Shown: positions 23,901 through 32,668 of the stretch, one piece after another
Layout of the letters: each line of letters begins with the position of its first letter
Numbering within the stretch: position 1 is the first letter of the stretch
Origin: Actinoplanes oblitus
GTDB lineage: Bacteria; Actinomycetota; Actinomycetes; Mycobacteriales; Micromonosporaceae
Length of the DNA: 64,000 bases
NCBI RefSeq assembly: GCF_030252345.1
Contig: NZ_CP126980.1
Location: forward strand, 2,123,501 to 2,187,500
Direction: 5' to 3'
Position numbers and translations under genes: made by a program
The notes under the pieces: model-generated
What the model saw: only the letters and a program-made list of their open reading frames with translations
What the model was told of the DNA's origin: nothing
The model's database searches: none

Positions 23901-26093
23901 CTAGTCGGCCGTCATCGTCTTGCGGACCCGGGTCACCTGCTCCGATCCGGCGCCGGCGGCGCCGGGCAGCGTGAACGAGAAGATCGTCCCGCCGCCCGGG
24001 TTCGGGCTCGCGTCGATGTGCCCGCCGTGCCGCTCCACGATCCGCCGGCAGATGGCCAGGCCGAGCCCGGTCCCCGGATGCGCGGTGCCGTTGCTGGCCC
24101 GGTGGAAGCTGTCGAAGACCGCGGCGTGCTCGCCGTCCGGGATGCCGATGCCGCGGTCGGCGATCCGCACCCGGACCCCGCCGTCCTCGCCGGTACGCGC
24201 GGTGACGTCGATCCGCGCCGCCTGACCCGGTGGGGTGTACTTGATCGCGTTGCCGATCAGGTTGTCGATCACCTGGCGCAGCAGCACCGGGTCGGCGTGG
24301 ACGTCCGGCAGCGGGCCGACGAAGACGTCCGGCCGGGAGTGCGGCTCGTGCTCCGGCGCGTCGGTCCGGGTGATGACCACGTCGTCGACCAGGGCGCGCA
24401 GGCTGACCCGCTCGAGGCGCAGGGTAGCGTCCCGGGCCGCGGTGTAGTCCAGCAGCTCGTTGATCAGCCGCTGCATCCGGCCGGCGCCGTGCAGCACCTT
24501 GGCGGTACCCCGGCGGGCCCGGTCCAGAGCATCGCCGGCGACGCTCCCGGCCAGCTCGTCGAGGGCCTCGGTGGCCAGCTCGGCGTACGCGCTGACCAGG
24601 GTCAGCGGTGCCTTCAGGTCGTGCGCCACGACACCGGCGAAGCCGCGCAGCTCGGTCTCCACCCGTTTGCGCTCGGTGATGTCGTGGAACACCGCCACCG
24701 CGCCGCGCCGGCCCCGCGCGGTGTCGATCGGGCGAGCCGACACGCTGATCACCCGCCCGTCCGGGTAGGTGGCGTTGCAGACCATCATCTCCACGAAGTC
24801 GGCCGACTCCCCGGCCAGTGCCCGCACCAGGGGCAGCTCCTCGGCCGGGAACGGCGTGACACCGTCCGGGAGGTACAAGCCGAAGTGCTGTTGCCAGGTC
24901 TCCGGTTCACCGGCCGGCGCCTCGGCCCGGCCGAGGATGGCGCGCGCCGCCGGGTTGTCCATCAGGAACCGGCCGTCCGGGCCGACCACGGCGACCCCGT
25001 CACTGATGCTGTCCAGCACCGCCTGCACCATCCTGGCCTGCCGGCCGGCCTCGGTCTGCTCGGCGACCAGCTCGGCGGTGGCCGACTCGACCCGGGCCTG
25101 CGCCCGCTCCCGGCCGGTGGCCAGCACCCAGACCAGCACGGTGAGCAGCGCGGTGAGGCAGACGCCGCCACCGGCCACGGCGGCCGGCAGCGCGGTCCGT
25201 CCGCCGGGCAGGTCCCGGCGGGCGGCGCTCAGCCGCAGCGTCCACAGCGAGTCGGCCACCGGGATGGTCGCCGCCCGCTGCAGGTCCGGCCGGTGCCCGG
25301 TGGTGCCGTGGATGGCGGCCACCGTGACCACCCGGCCACCCGGCTCGTCGGCCTCCAGCCGCAGGTCGGCCAGCTCGGTGCCGGCCGCTCGCAGGGTGCC
25401 GCCCATGAAGTCCTGGCCGTGGATGCCGAGCAGCAGCCAGCCCAGGAAGCTCTGCCCGACGCCCTGGTAGATCGGGGCGGTCAGGACGAACGAGTTCTGC
25501 CGCCGCTCGGGTGCCAGGTCCCGGTCGACGAGTAGTTGGTAGGTGTCCGAGACGGCGACCTGCCCGCTGCGGCGCGACTCGGCCAGCGCGGCGGCCGGGG
25601 CGGCGGCCTGCATCAGGTCCAGCCCGGTCTGCCCCGCGCCGCCGTTCAGCGAGGCGGCCAGGACCGAGAAGGCGTGCTGGCCGGTGCCGCGCGGGGTCAG
25701 CGTGAGATCCGTCGCGCCGCGGTCCCGCCAGGTGCGCTGGACCCGGCTCACCTCGCCGTCGGTGGCCGGCACCACCAGGACGATCGAGGTGGCGCCGGCC
25801 AGCCGCAACTGGTGCAGCGGGGCGGTCAGCGTGGCGTACTCGGTGGCGGTCAGCTCCTGCTGGGCGCCGACCGCGGCGGCGGCGGTGCGCAGCGTGTCGA
25901 CGTACCGGCGGGTCTCGGCCTGGACCGCCGCGGCCGCGGCGGCGGTGTGCCGGTCCATCTGCCGCGCGCCGCCGGTCTGCTCGGCGCGGCGCAGCAGCGC
26001 GCCGACGCCCAGTGACACGACGCAGCCGACCAGGGCGACCAGCGCGCTGACCGCCACGGCCCGGCGCCCGGGTCCACCACGCCGTCGACTCAC
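23901..26093 (-). CDS. CHASE1-PAS sensor histidine kinase
   Basis: A 730-residue membrane kinase. A first helix lies at about residues 13-33. The extracellular part (about 40-300) has the CHASE1-like TSIVLVVPATDGEVSRVQRT and SFVLTAPIYQGVGQSFLGWL segments, and a second helix lies near 310-330. A PAS domain (DSISDGVAVVGPDGRFLMDN) is followed by HisKA with the phospho-acceptor His in VVAHDLKAPLT and HATPase_c (NLIGNAIKYTPPG; ADRGIGIP; GTGLGLAICRR). No response regulator is adjacent. It lies directly downstream of the flavohemoprotein gene on the same strand. Confidence 0.9.
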   Translation of the reverse strand: MSRRRGGPGRRAVAVSALVALVGCVVSLGVGALLRRAEQTGGARQMDRHTAAAAAAVQAETRRYVDTLRTAAAAVGAQQELTATEYATLTAPLHQLRLAGATSIVLVVPATDGEVSRVQRTWRDRGATDLTLTPRGTGQHAFSVLAASLNGGAGQTGLDLMQAAAPAAALAESRRSGQVAVSDTYQLLVDRDLAPERRQNSFVLTAPIYQGVGQSFLGWLLLGIHGQDFMGGTLRAAGTELADLRLEADEPGGRVVTVAAIHGTTGHRPDLQRAATIPVADSLWTLRLSAARRDLPGGRTALPAAVAGGGVCLTALLTVLVWVLATGRERAQARVESATAELVAEQTEAGRQARMVQAVLDSISDGVAVVGPDGRFLMDNPAARAILGRAEAPAGEPETWQQHFGLYLPDGVTPFPAEELPLVRALAGESADFVEMMVCNATYPDGRVISVSARPIDTARGRRGAVAVFHDITERKRVETELRGFAGVVAHDLKAPLTLVSAYAELATEALDELAGSVAGDALDRARRGTAKVLHGAGRMQRLINELLDYTAARDATLRLERVSLRALVDDVVITRTDAPEHEPHSRPDVFVGPLPDVHADPVLLRQVIDNLIGNAIKYTPPGQAARIDVTARTGEDGGVRVRIADRGIGIPDGEHAAVFDSFHRASNGTAHPGTGLGLAICRRIVERHGGHIDASPNPGGGTIFSFTLPGAAGAGSEQVTRVRKTMTAD

Positions 26094-26123
26094 CTAAGAC
26101 TTATCGGAGCGCGCACCGGATCG

Positions 26124-27296
26124 CTAAGCGCGCCACTGCTCCGAGCCGAACACCTCGTAGCGGATCCGCTCGTCCGGGACGCCGCGCCGGTGCAGGCCGG
26201 CCCGCACCTCCCGCATGAACGGGACCGGGCCACACAGGTAGACCTCGGCCTCCGCGGGCAGCGGGATCTCGTCGACGTCGATCCGGCCGGTGCTGTCCTC
26301 GTACCAGACCCGGCTGGTGAACGAGCGCAGCCGGGCGCCGTTGACGCTCATGTCGGCGCGCAGCGGGTGCCGGTCCGGGGTCCGGTCGGCGTGCACCGCC
26401 ACCACCTCGCGGGCCGGCGTGGTCCGCGCCACGTGGTCCAGGATGGCGGCCATCGGGGTGATCCCGACGCCGGCGCTGACCAGCAGCAGCGGAGTGTCCC
26501 CGGGGCGCAGCACGAGATCGCCGTACGGCTGGCTGAGCCGCAGCTTGTCGCCCGCCTCGACCTGGTCGTGCAGGAATCCGGAGATCAGCCCGTCCGGGGC
26601 GCCGTCCCGCCCGCGCACCCGGCGCACCGTGATCCGCAGCGCGCCGCCACCGGGAGCCTGGGAGAGCGAGTACTGCCGGAGCTGGCGGGAGCCGTCCGGC
26701 AGGTCCACCGCGATCGTCACGTACTGCCCCGGCAGGAACGGCGGGGCGGGCTCCCCGTCGACCGGCGCGAGCAGCAGCGACACCGTGTCGTCGGCCTCGG
26801 CGACCTTGTTGATCACCAGGTAGTCCCGCCACGGGTCGGTGTCGTCCACCCCGGCCTGCGCGTAGATCCGCGCCTCCCGGCCGATCAGACGCGCGGCGAA
26901 CAGCCAGTACACCTCGTCCCAGGCGGCTGCGATCTCCGGCGTGACAGCGTCACCGAGCACCGTGCCGACCGCTCGGAGCAGGTACTTCCCGACCGTCGTG
27001 TACTGCTCGGGGCGGATGCCGAGCGCGCAGTGCCGGTGCGCGATCCGGTCGATGATGTGCTCGAAGACGACCGGGTCCGGGCCGGCGCCGATCAGGTGCG
27101 TGGCGAACGCGGCGACCGCCCCGGCCAGGGCCTGCCGCTGCTCGCCGGTGGCCTGCGCGCTGCGGCTGAACAGGTTGGTCAGCTCCGGGTTCTCGGTCAG
27201 CATGGACTCGTAGAACACGCTGGTGATGGCGTCGAGGTGCGCGCCGACGACCGGCAGGGTCGCCTCGACCACCGGAACGCTGGTTGCGGACAGCAT
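26124..27296 (-). CDS. hmp: Flavohemoprotein (nitric oxide dioxygenase)
   Basis: A 390-residue protein with the three domains of Hmp. The globin domain (1-145) has the B10 Tyr in FYESML and proximal His in IAHRHCALGIRPEQY. The FAD domain (about 150-260) has RQYSLSQAPGGG, and the NAD(P)H domain has SAGVGITPMAAIL and YLCGPVPFM. The family oxidises NO to nitrate with O2 and NAD(P)H in the cytoplasm. AGGAGG precedes ATG 27296. The divergent region to 27487 contains a small inverted repeat that could carry control by an NO-responsive factor, though no NsrR gene is present here. Confidence 0.93.
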   Translation of the reverse strand: MLSATSVPVVEATLPVVGAHLDAITSVFYESMLTENPELTNLFSRSAQATGEQRQALAGAVAAFATHLIGAGPDPVVFEHIIDRIAHRHCALGIRPEQYTTVGKYLLRAVGTVLGDAVTPEIAAAWDEVYWLFAARLIGREARIYAQAGVDDTDPWRDYLVINKVAEADDTVSLLLAPVDGEPAPPFLPGQYVTIAVDLPDGSRQLRQYSLSQAPGGGALRITVRRVRGRDGAPDGLISGFLHDQVEAGDKLRLSQPYGDLVLRPGDTPLLLVSAGVGITPMAAILDHVARTTPAREVVAVHADRTPDRHPLRADMSVNGARLRSFTSRVWYEDSTGRIDVDEIPLPAEAEVYLCGPVPFMREVRAGLHRRGVPDERIRYEVFGSEQWRA

Positions 27297-27366
27297 CGTT
27301 ACGACCTCCTGGGGATGTGCCGAGCGGCGTCACGACGAGTCGACCACCTGGAATGCGCCCTGGACA

Positions 27367-27379
27367 CCTCTTTGAGAGG
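27367..27379. promoter_or_regulatory. Inverted repeat in the hmp/kinase divergent region
   Basis: CCTCT-TTG-AGAGG lies 70 bases upstream of hmp and 107 bases upstream of the divergent kinase gene. It is the only clear dyad I see in this 190-base intergenic region. It does not match the NsrR or NorR consensus that I know, so its ligand is unknown. Confidence 0.3.
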
Positions 27380-27486
27380 CCCCTCACGGTCCCGGAAATG
27401 CAGGCCTTTGTGCCCTGTTGTTCAGCCTTTCGCCGTTGCTGCCGAACTGGTCGTCAGAGCCGGCCACCGACACGAGGCGGTCCCTG

Positions 27487-29526
27487 ATGAGTCTTCGGAT
27501 GTTGCCCAGCACCGTGCGTTTCGCGGCGCTCTACCTGGTGGCGATCCTGGCGGGCCAGCTCACCACGCTCGGCAAGCCGGATGCCCTGCCGGTGATCTGG
27601 CCGGCCACCGCTGTCGCCGCCGTCTGGCTGGTCAACCGCAACGACTCCCGCTGGCGCTGGGCGGACGCCGGAGTGCTCGGCCTGCTCACCGCGCTCGCCC
27701 TCGCGGTCACCGGCACCGCGCTCGGGCCGGCCCTGGTGCACGGCGGCGCCGCGGTGCTGGAGGCGCTGGTCTTCGCGGTCGCCGCGACCCGCTGGCTGCC
27801 CGGCGTCTGGGCTGGCGACCACGGCCGGCCGCTGCGGACGCTCCTCGACCTGCTCCGGGTGCTGCTGGTGGCGGCGGCCGGCGCGCTCTGCGGCGGAGTG
27901 CTGGGCGGCCTCGGCGACCGGTTGATCACCCATGACCACTCGATCACCGCGATCGCCATCTGGGTGGTCCGGGACGTGGTCAGCGTGCTGCTGTTCGGGG
28001 CGGCCGCGCGACGGCTGCGGGACCTGCCCCGCGGCCAGGAGGCCTGGATGGAGGCGGTGATCGTCTACTTCCTCTCGGCGGCCGCCTACTTCTACGTGTT
28101 CGCCGTCAACACCGACCTGCCGATCGGCTTCGCGCTGCTGGCCATCACGGTCTGGGTGGGCCTGCGACTGCCCACCGTGCTGGCGATCGGGCACACCATG
28201 GCGTTCGGCACCGCGGCGGCGGTCTTCACCCTGCACGGCAGCGGCCCCTACGCGATGAGCGGGGAGGCCGGCACCCGCGCCCTGGTCGTCCAGCTCTACA
28301 TCGGGATCCTCGCGCTGGTCGGCCTGGCCCTGTCGTTCAGCCGGGACGAGCGCACCGCGCTGATCGAGCGCCTCCGGTCGTCGGAGCACGAGGCCACCGA
28401 GAAGGCCGAGCTGATGACCACGATCATCAACTCGATGACCGAGGGGCTGGCCATCCTCGACCAGAGCGGCCGGCTGGTGCTCCGCAACCCGGCCGCCGGC
28501 CGCCTGCTGGGCAGCACCAACACGGTGGCCGGCGGCGCCGCGCTGGGCAGCGACTACGGCTTCTTCCACCCGGACGGCGCCCCGCTCGCCGACGCCGAAC
28601 TGCCCTACCAGCGGGCCCTGGCCGGCGAGGACGTGCAGCCGATGGACGTGCTGGTCCGCAACGCGGCGGTGCCCGAGGGCCGGATCGTCAGATTCAACGT
28701 GGCCCGGCTGGCCAGCCCGAGCGGCCAGCAGCACGTGGTGGTGGTCTTCCACGACGTCACCGCGGACCGCCGGCACCGCGACGAGCTGATGTCGTTCGCC
28801 GGGGTGGTCGCGCACGACCTGCTCAACCCGCTCACCACCATCGAGGGCTGGGCCGAGGTCCTGGAGACCGAGCTGGCCGGATACAAGCCGGCCGAGCGGG
28901 TCAGCCGGATCCAGCGGGCCGCGGCCCGGATGCGTACCTTTTTGAACGGCCTGCTCGCCTACACCGCGGCCCGCGACGGCAAGCTGATGCCGACCACGAT
29001 CAACCTGCAACTGCTGCTCACCGACATCGCCAACAGCCGGTACGACCAGGCCGAGTCGGCCGGCGTGCACCCGCCGCAGTTCGCCTTCGGCCAGCTCGAC
29101 GCGGTCGAGGCCGACCCGGTGCTGACCCGGCAGCTGCTGGAGAACCTGATCGACAACGCGCTGGAGCAGACCATGCCGGGTGTGCCGCCGGTGGTCAGCG
29201 TGGCCGCCCAGCCGGCGCCGAACGGCATGCTGCGCATCGACATCCTGGACAACGGCCGGGGCATCCCGCCCGGCCTGCGCCAGGCCGTCTTCACCAACTT
29301 CCACCGGGGCGAGGGCGGCAGCGGGTCCGGGCTGGAGCTGGCCGTCTGCAAGCGGATCGTGGAACGGCACGGCGGCACGATCGAGGCGATGGCCAACCCG
29401 TACGGCAACGGCACCCGGATGACGTTCACGCTGCCGGCCGGACGGTCCGCGTACGCCCGCACCCTGGAAAGCCAGTGGCAGCATCGCCCCGCAACCGCGG
29501 TAGGTCTCAATCCCGGCAGCCGCTGA
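27487..29526 (+). CDS. MASE1-like membrane PAS histidine kinase
   Basis: A 679-residue kinase. The first 290 residues hold about eight hydrophobic helices in a MASE1-like arrangement (FAALYLVAILAGQLTTLGKP; PVIWPATAVAAVWL). A PAS domain lies around 310-430 (IINSMTEGLAILDQSGRLVL). The HisKA His is in GVVAHDLLNPLTTIE. HATPase_c has LIDNALEQTMPG, DNGRGIPPGL and a slightly altered G2 box, GSGSGLELAVCKR. ATG 27487 has GAGGCGG upstream. It is divergent from hmp and followed after 44 bases by another kinase, so the two may be co-expressed. Confidence 0.87.
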   Translation: MSLRMLPSTVRFAALYLVAILAGQLTTLGKPDALPVIWPATAVAAVWLVNRNDSRWRWADAGVLGLLTALALAVTGTALGPALVHGGAAVLEALVFAVAATRWLPGVWAGDHGRPLRTLLDLLRVLLVAAAGALCGGVLGGLGDRLITHDHSITAIAIWVVRDVVSVLLFGAAARRLRDLPRGQEAWMEAVIVYFLSAAAYFYVFAVNTDLPIGFALLAITVWVGLRLPTVLAIGHTMAFGTAAAVFTLHGSGPYAMSGEAGTRALVVQLYIGILALVGLALSFSRDERTALIERLRSSEHEATEKAELMTTIINSMTEGLAILDQSGRLVLRNPAAGRLLGSTNTVAGGAALGSDYGFFHPDGAPLADAELPYQRALAGEDVQPMDVLVRNAAVPEGRIVRFNVARLASPSGQQHVVVVFHDVTADRRHRDELMSFAGVVAHDLLNPLTTIEGWAEVLETELAGYKPAERVSRIQRAAARMRTFLNGLLAYTAARDGKLMPTTINLQLLLTDIANSRYDQAESAGVHPPQFAFGQLDAVEADPVLTRQLLENLIDNALEQTMPGVPPVVSVAAQPAPNGMLRIDILDNGRGIPPGLRQAVFTNFHRGEGGSGSGLELAVCKRIVERHGGTIEAMANPYGNGTRMTFTLPAGRSAYARTLESQWQHRPATAVGLNPGSR

Positions 29527-29570
29527 CCGAACAACAGCGGTAGGGAAAGACCACCTCGAAGGGGATGCCG

Positions 29571-30797
29571 ATGGCGGCCACGCGGAATGCCGGCGAGATG
29601 CTGGAGCAGGAGCGCCTTGCCGCCCTCCACGGCTACGAGATCCTGGACACCCCGGACGAGGGCGACTTCGACGACATCGTGAAGCTCGCCGCGCAGCTCT
29701 GCGACAAGCCGATCGCCATGATCACCCTGGTCGACCGGGACCGGCAGTGGTTCAAGGCGCGGGTCGGCACCGACCTCTGCGGCAGCGCGCGTGACGACTC
29801 GATCTGCGCGCACGCCATGTACGGCGACGACGTGATGCAGGTGCCGGACGCCCGGCTGGACGCCCGGTTCGCCGAGATCCCGACGGTGGCCGGTCCGCCG
29901 TTCATCAGGTTCTACGCCGGGGCGCCACTGGTCACGCCGTACGGCCGGCCGCTCGGCACGCTCTGCGTCGCGGACGCCGAGCCCGGCCTGCTCACCCCGG
30001 CCCAGCAGCACGGCCTGCGCGCCCTGGCCCGGCACGTGGTCAACCAGCTCGAGCTGCGTAAATACGCCCGGGACATGCGCGGCCTCTACGAACGGCTGCG
30101 GGACGCGGAGCGGATCAAGGACGAGTTCATCGCGCGGGTCAACCACGAGTTGCGTACGCCGATCACCTCGATCCACGGGTACCTGGAGGTGCTCGGCGAC
30201 CCGGAGCTGCCGTCCCAGGCCCGGGAGGGCTTCCTGCAACGGGTGCAGCGCAACTCCGACCGGCTGCTCGCGCTGGTCGACGACATGCTGCTGGCCGCAC
30301 AGGTCAGCGCGGGCAGCCGGGACTTCGACCGGGTGCCGGCCGACCTGGCCGTGCTGGCCCGCGGGGTGGTCGACGCGAACCGGCCGCTCGCCGAGGCGAA
30401 GGGGCTGGACATCACTGCCGACACCGGCGGGCCGGTCTTCGCCGACGTGGACCTGCGCCGGATGGGTCAGGCACTGGAACGCCTGGTGCTGAACGCCGTC
30501 AAGTTCACCACCACCGGCGCCATCACGGTGACCGCCAGGACCCGGGACGGGCACGCGGTGCTGCGGGTCCGGGACACCGGGATGGGGATCAGCGAGGCGG
30601 ACCAGCAGCGGGTGCTGGCGCCGTTCCGCCGCTCCGCGGACGCCGAGCGGGCCGAGGTGCAGGGGCTCGGGCTGGGCCTGAGCATCGTCAAGGCGATCGC
30701 CGAGGGACACGACGGCGCTGTCACCATCGACAGCAGCCCCGGCCGGGGCAGCACGGTCGGCATCGTGATACCGGCGTCCGGTCCTTACGCCGGCTGA
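29571..30797 (+). CDS. GAF-domain soluble histidine kinase
   Basis: A 408-residue cytoplasmic kinase. The GAF domain (about 10-165) is of the type DTPDEGDFDDIVKLAAQLCD followed by ITLVDRDRQWFKARVG and SICAHAM. The HisKA His is in ARVNHELRTPITSIHGYLE. HATPase_c has NAVKFTTTGAITV, VRDTGMGISEAD and GLGLGLSIVKAIAEG. GAAGGGG lies six bases before ATG 29571, making it better than ATG 29565. The end overlaps the convergent PEP-mutase-family gene by 13 bases. No response regulator is adjacent. Confidence 0.88.
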   Translation: MAATRNAGEMLEQERLAALHGYEILDTPDEGDFDDIVKLAAQLCDKPIAMITLVDRDRQWFKARVGTDLCGSARDDSICAHAMYGDDVMQVPDARLDARFAEIPTVAGPPFIRFYAGAPLVTPYGRPLGTLCVADAEPGLLTPAQQHGLRALARHVVNQLELRKYARDMRGLYERLRDAERIKDEFIARVNHELRTPITSIHGYLEVLGDPELPSQAREGFLQRVQRNSDRLLALVDDMLLAAQVSAGSRDFDRVPADLAVLARGVVDANRPLAEAKGLDITADTGGPVFADVDLRRMGQALERLVLNAVKFTTTGAITVTARTRDGHAVLRVRDTGMGISEADQQRVLAPFRRSADAERAEVQGLGLGLSIVKAIAEGHDGAVTIDSSPGRGSTVGIVIPASGPYAG

Positions 30798-31591
30798 TCG
30801 TCGCCGAACGCCGCGGCGATCTCCTCCGCGCGCAAGGCGCGCGATCGGAACGTCGTGGTCCCGGCGGTCAGCAACTCACTCGCCGCGTCGCGCAGGGCCC
30901 CATAGGCCGCCCAGGCGAGCGAGCCTCCCGTGGAGATCCGCCGCACGCCGAGCGAGGCCATTTCCGGTACGGCGGGGGCGCCCGGGACAGCCAGCACGTT
31001 GACCGGAGCGGCCACCCCGTCGACCACCCGGCTGATCTCCGCGGGCGTGCGCACTCCCGGCGCGAAGACGACGTCCGCGCCGGCAGCCTGGTAGGCCCGC
31101 AACCGGGCGACGGTGTCGTCCAGGTCGTCGTGCCCGTAGAGCAGGTTCTCCGCGCGGGCGGTGAGCACGATGCCGTGCCGGGCGCAGGCCTTGGCCGCCG
31201 CGGCCACCCGCTCGGCCCCGGTCTCCAGCGTCTCGATCCGGCCGGCGACCGGGTCGTAGTCCTCGATCGAGATGCCGGACGCGCCGGCGGCGGCGAGCAG
31301 CTCCACCGTCTCACCGATGCCGGCGGCGGTGTCGGCGAAACAGCGCTCGGCGTCCACGTTGAGCGGGATGTCGAGCACGGCGGTCAGCGTGGCCACGTGC
31401 GCGACCAGCTCGTCCCGGGTGACGTGCTGGTCCCGCCGGCCCAGGGTGGCCGCGAAACCGGAGGACGTGGTCGCCAGCGCCGGGAAGCCGAGACTCGCCA
31501 GCAGCCGGGCCGAGCCGGCATCCCACGGGTTCGGCATCAGGAACGTGCCGCTCTCGTGCAACTCCCGGAACCGCTCACGCGCCGTCGTCAT
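30785..31591 (-). CDS. Isocitrate lyase/PEP mutase family protein
   Basis: A 268-residue TIM-barrel protein of the ICL/PEPM superfamily. The opening FLMPNPWDAGSARLLASLGF, the metal/substrate segment PLNVDAERCF and SGISIEDYDP are typical of small actinobacterial members acting on 2-oxo-acid C-C or P-C bonds. The KKCGH signature of true isocitrate lyase is absent. The exact substrate is unknown. ATG 31591 is preceded by TAGGGT and six bases, so it is probably leaderless. The TAG of that hexamer is also the stop codon of the upstream dehydrogenase. Confidence 0.82.
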   Translation of the reverse strand: MTTARERFRELHESGTFLMPNPWDAGSARLLASLGFPALATTSSGFAATLGRRDQHVTRDELVAHVATLTAVLDIPLNVDAERCFADTAAGIGETVELLAAAGASGISIEDYDPVAGRIETLETGAERVAAAAKACARHGIVLTARAENLLYGHDDLDDTVARLRAYQAAGADVVFAPGVRTPAEISRVVDGVAAPVNVLAVPGAPAVPEMASLGVRRISTGGSLAWAAYGALRDAASELLTAGTTTFRSRALRAEEIAAAFGDDQPA

Positions 31592-31597
31592 GGCTCG

Positions 31598-31603
31598 ACC
31601 CTA
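31598..31603 (-). promoter_or_regulatory. TAGGGT -10 element overlapping a stop codon
   Basis: On the minus strand TAGGGT ends six bases before ATG 31591, and its first three bases are the stop codon of the alcohol dehydrogenase. This would let the PEP-mutase-family gene be transcribed without the upstream operon. Confidence 0.45.
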
Positions 31604-32572
31604 GACGGTCAGCACGACCTTGGCGCGGGCGTGTTCGGTCTCCAGGTAGCGCATCGCGTCGGCGGCCTCGTGCAGCGGATAGCCGCGGTCGATCACCGGG
31701 GTGATCCGGCCGGACTCGGTCAGCTCGCGAAGTGTGTCCAGGGTGGCGCGGCTCGGCGGGGGAGCGGGCAGGAAGATCCGCTGCCTGGTCCAGGGCGCCG
31801 TCACCATGGCGCGGACGACCAGCGGGAACGGGCCCAGCAGGCTGCCGCCGGTGGAGGTGCCGCCGCCGGAGAGGGCGATGGTGCCGCCGAGCCGGCGCAG
31901 CTCGGGCAGGGTCCGGTTGCCGACCAGGTCCAGCACCACATCGAATCCGCCCGGATCCTTCGTGAAGTCCTCCTGCCGGTAATCGATCACGCGATCCGCG
32001 CCGAGCCCGGTGACCAGCTCAACGTTGCGGGTGCCGCAGACGGCGGTCACCTCGGCTCCCAGGGACTTCGCGATCTGCACCGCGAACGTGCCGACCCCGC
32101 CGGACGCCCCGTTGATCAGGATGCGCTGGCCGGCGGCCAGCGCGGACTCGCGCAGGCAGCCGAGGGCCGTGCCGGCGGCGAGCGGCAGGGCGGCAGCCTC
32201 GGCGAAGCTCAGATTCGCCGGCTTCGGCGCGACCAGGTGCTGCGGCGCGCTGACGAACTCGGCGAACGCCGCCTGCGCCGGGCCGAGATCGGCGAAGACC
32301 GGGTCGCCCACCCGGAAGCCGGTCACGCCGGCGCCGAGGGCCACGATCTCGCCGGCGACGTCCCGGCCGCGGATCCGGCCCCTCGGCCGGGTGAGGTTTC
32401 CGGGGAGCCGCATCACGTAGGGGTCGCCGCGCATGAAGTGCCAGTCCCACGCGTTGAGCGATGCGGCCCGGGTCCGGATCAGCACCTCGCCGTGGCCCGG
32501 TTCCGGAGTCGCCACCTCGGTCCACCGCAGCCGCTCCGGGCCGCCGTACCGGTCCTGCACGATCGCCTTCAT
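31601..32572 (-). CDS. NAD(P)-dependent zinc-independent alcohol dehydrogenase/quinone reductase
   Basis: A 323-residue MDR-family protein. The GroES-like N-terminus is MKAIVQDRYGGPERLRWTEV with IRGRDVAGEIVALGAGV. The nucleotide-binding motif is ILINGASGGVGTFAVQIAKS. The catalytic and structural zinc cysteines are missing, so it resembles quinone oxidoreductases. GAAGGG lies six bases upstream of ATG 32572. Two identical-type palindromes lie between it and a divergent TetR gene, so it is almost certainly the TetR target. The substrate is unknown; a reactive quinone or aldehyde is an inference. Confidence 0.88.
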   Translation of the reverse strand: MKAIVQDRYGGPERLRWTEVATPEPGHGEVLIRTRAASLNAWDWHFMRGDPYVMRLPGNLTRPRGRIRGRDVAGEIVALGAGVTGFRVGDPVFADLGPAQAAFAEFVSAPQHLVAPKPANLSFAEAAALPLAAGTALGCLRESALAAGQRILINGASGGVGTFAVQIAKSLGAEVTAVCGTRNVELVTGLGADRVIDYRQEDFTKDPGGFDVVLDLVGNRTLPELRRLGGTIALSGGGTSTGGSLLGPFPLVVRAMVTAPWTRQRIFLPAPPPSRATLDTLRELTESGRITPVIDRGYPLHEAADAMRYLETEHARAKVVLTV

Positions 32573-32589
32573 CTCGAGCCCTTCCCTCG

Positions 32590-32606
32590 GGTGTACGACG
32601 TACACC
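32590..32606. promoter_or_regulatory. TetR operator 1
   Basis: GGTGTACGACGTACACC is a perfect palindrome except for the centre base. It lies 17 bases upstream of the dehydrogenase start. Confidence 0.8.
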
Positions 32607-32623
32607 TTCCGGTGTCGAGAGTA

Positions 32624-32640
32624 GGTGTACGGCGTACACC
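32624..32640. promoter_or_regulatory. TetR operator 2
   Basis: GGTGTACGGCGTACACC differs from operator 1 at one central base and begins exactly 34 bases after it, about three helical turns. It lies 28 bases upstream of the tetR-like start and just before its TAGGGT -10 element (32657-32662). Confidence 0.8.
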
Positions 32641-32668
32641 CGTCAATCGCCGGTATTAGGGTTGGCAC

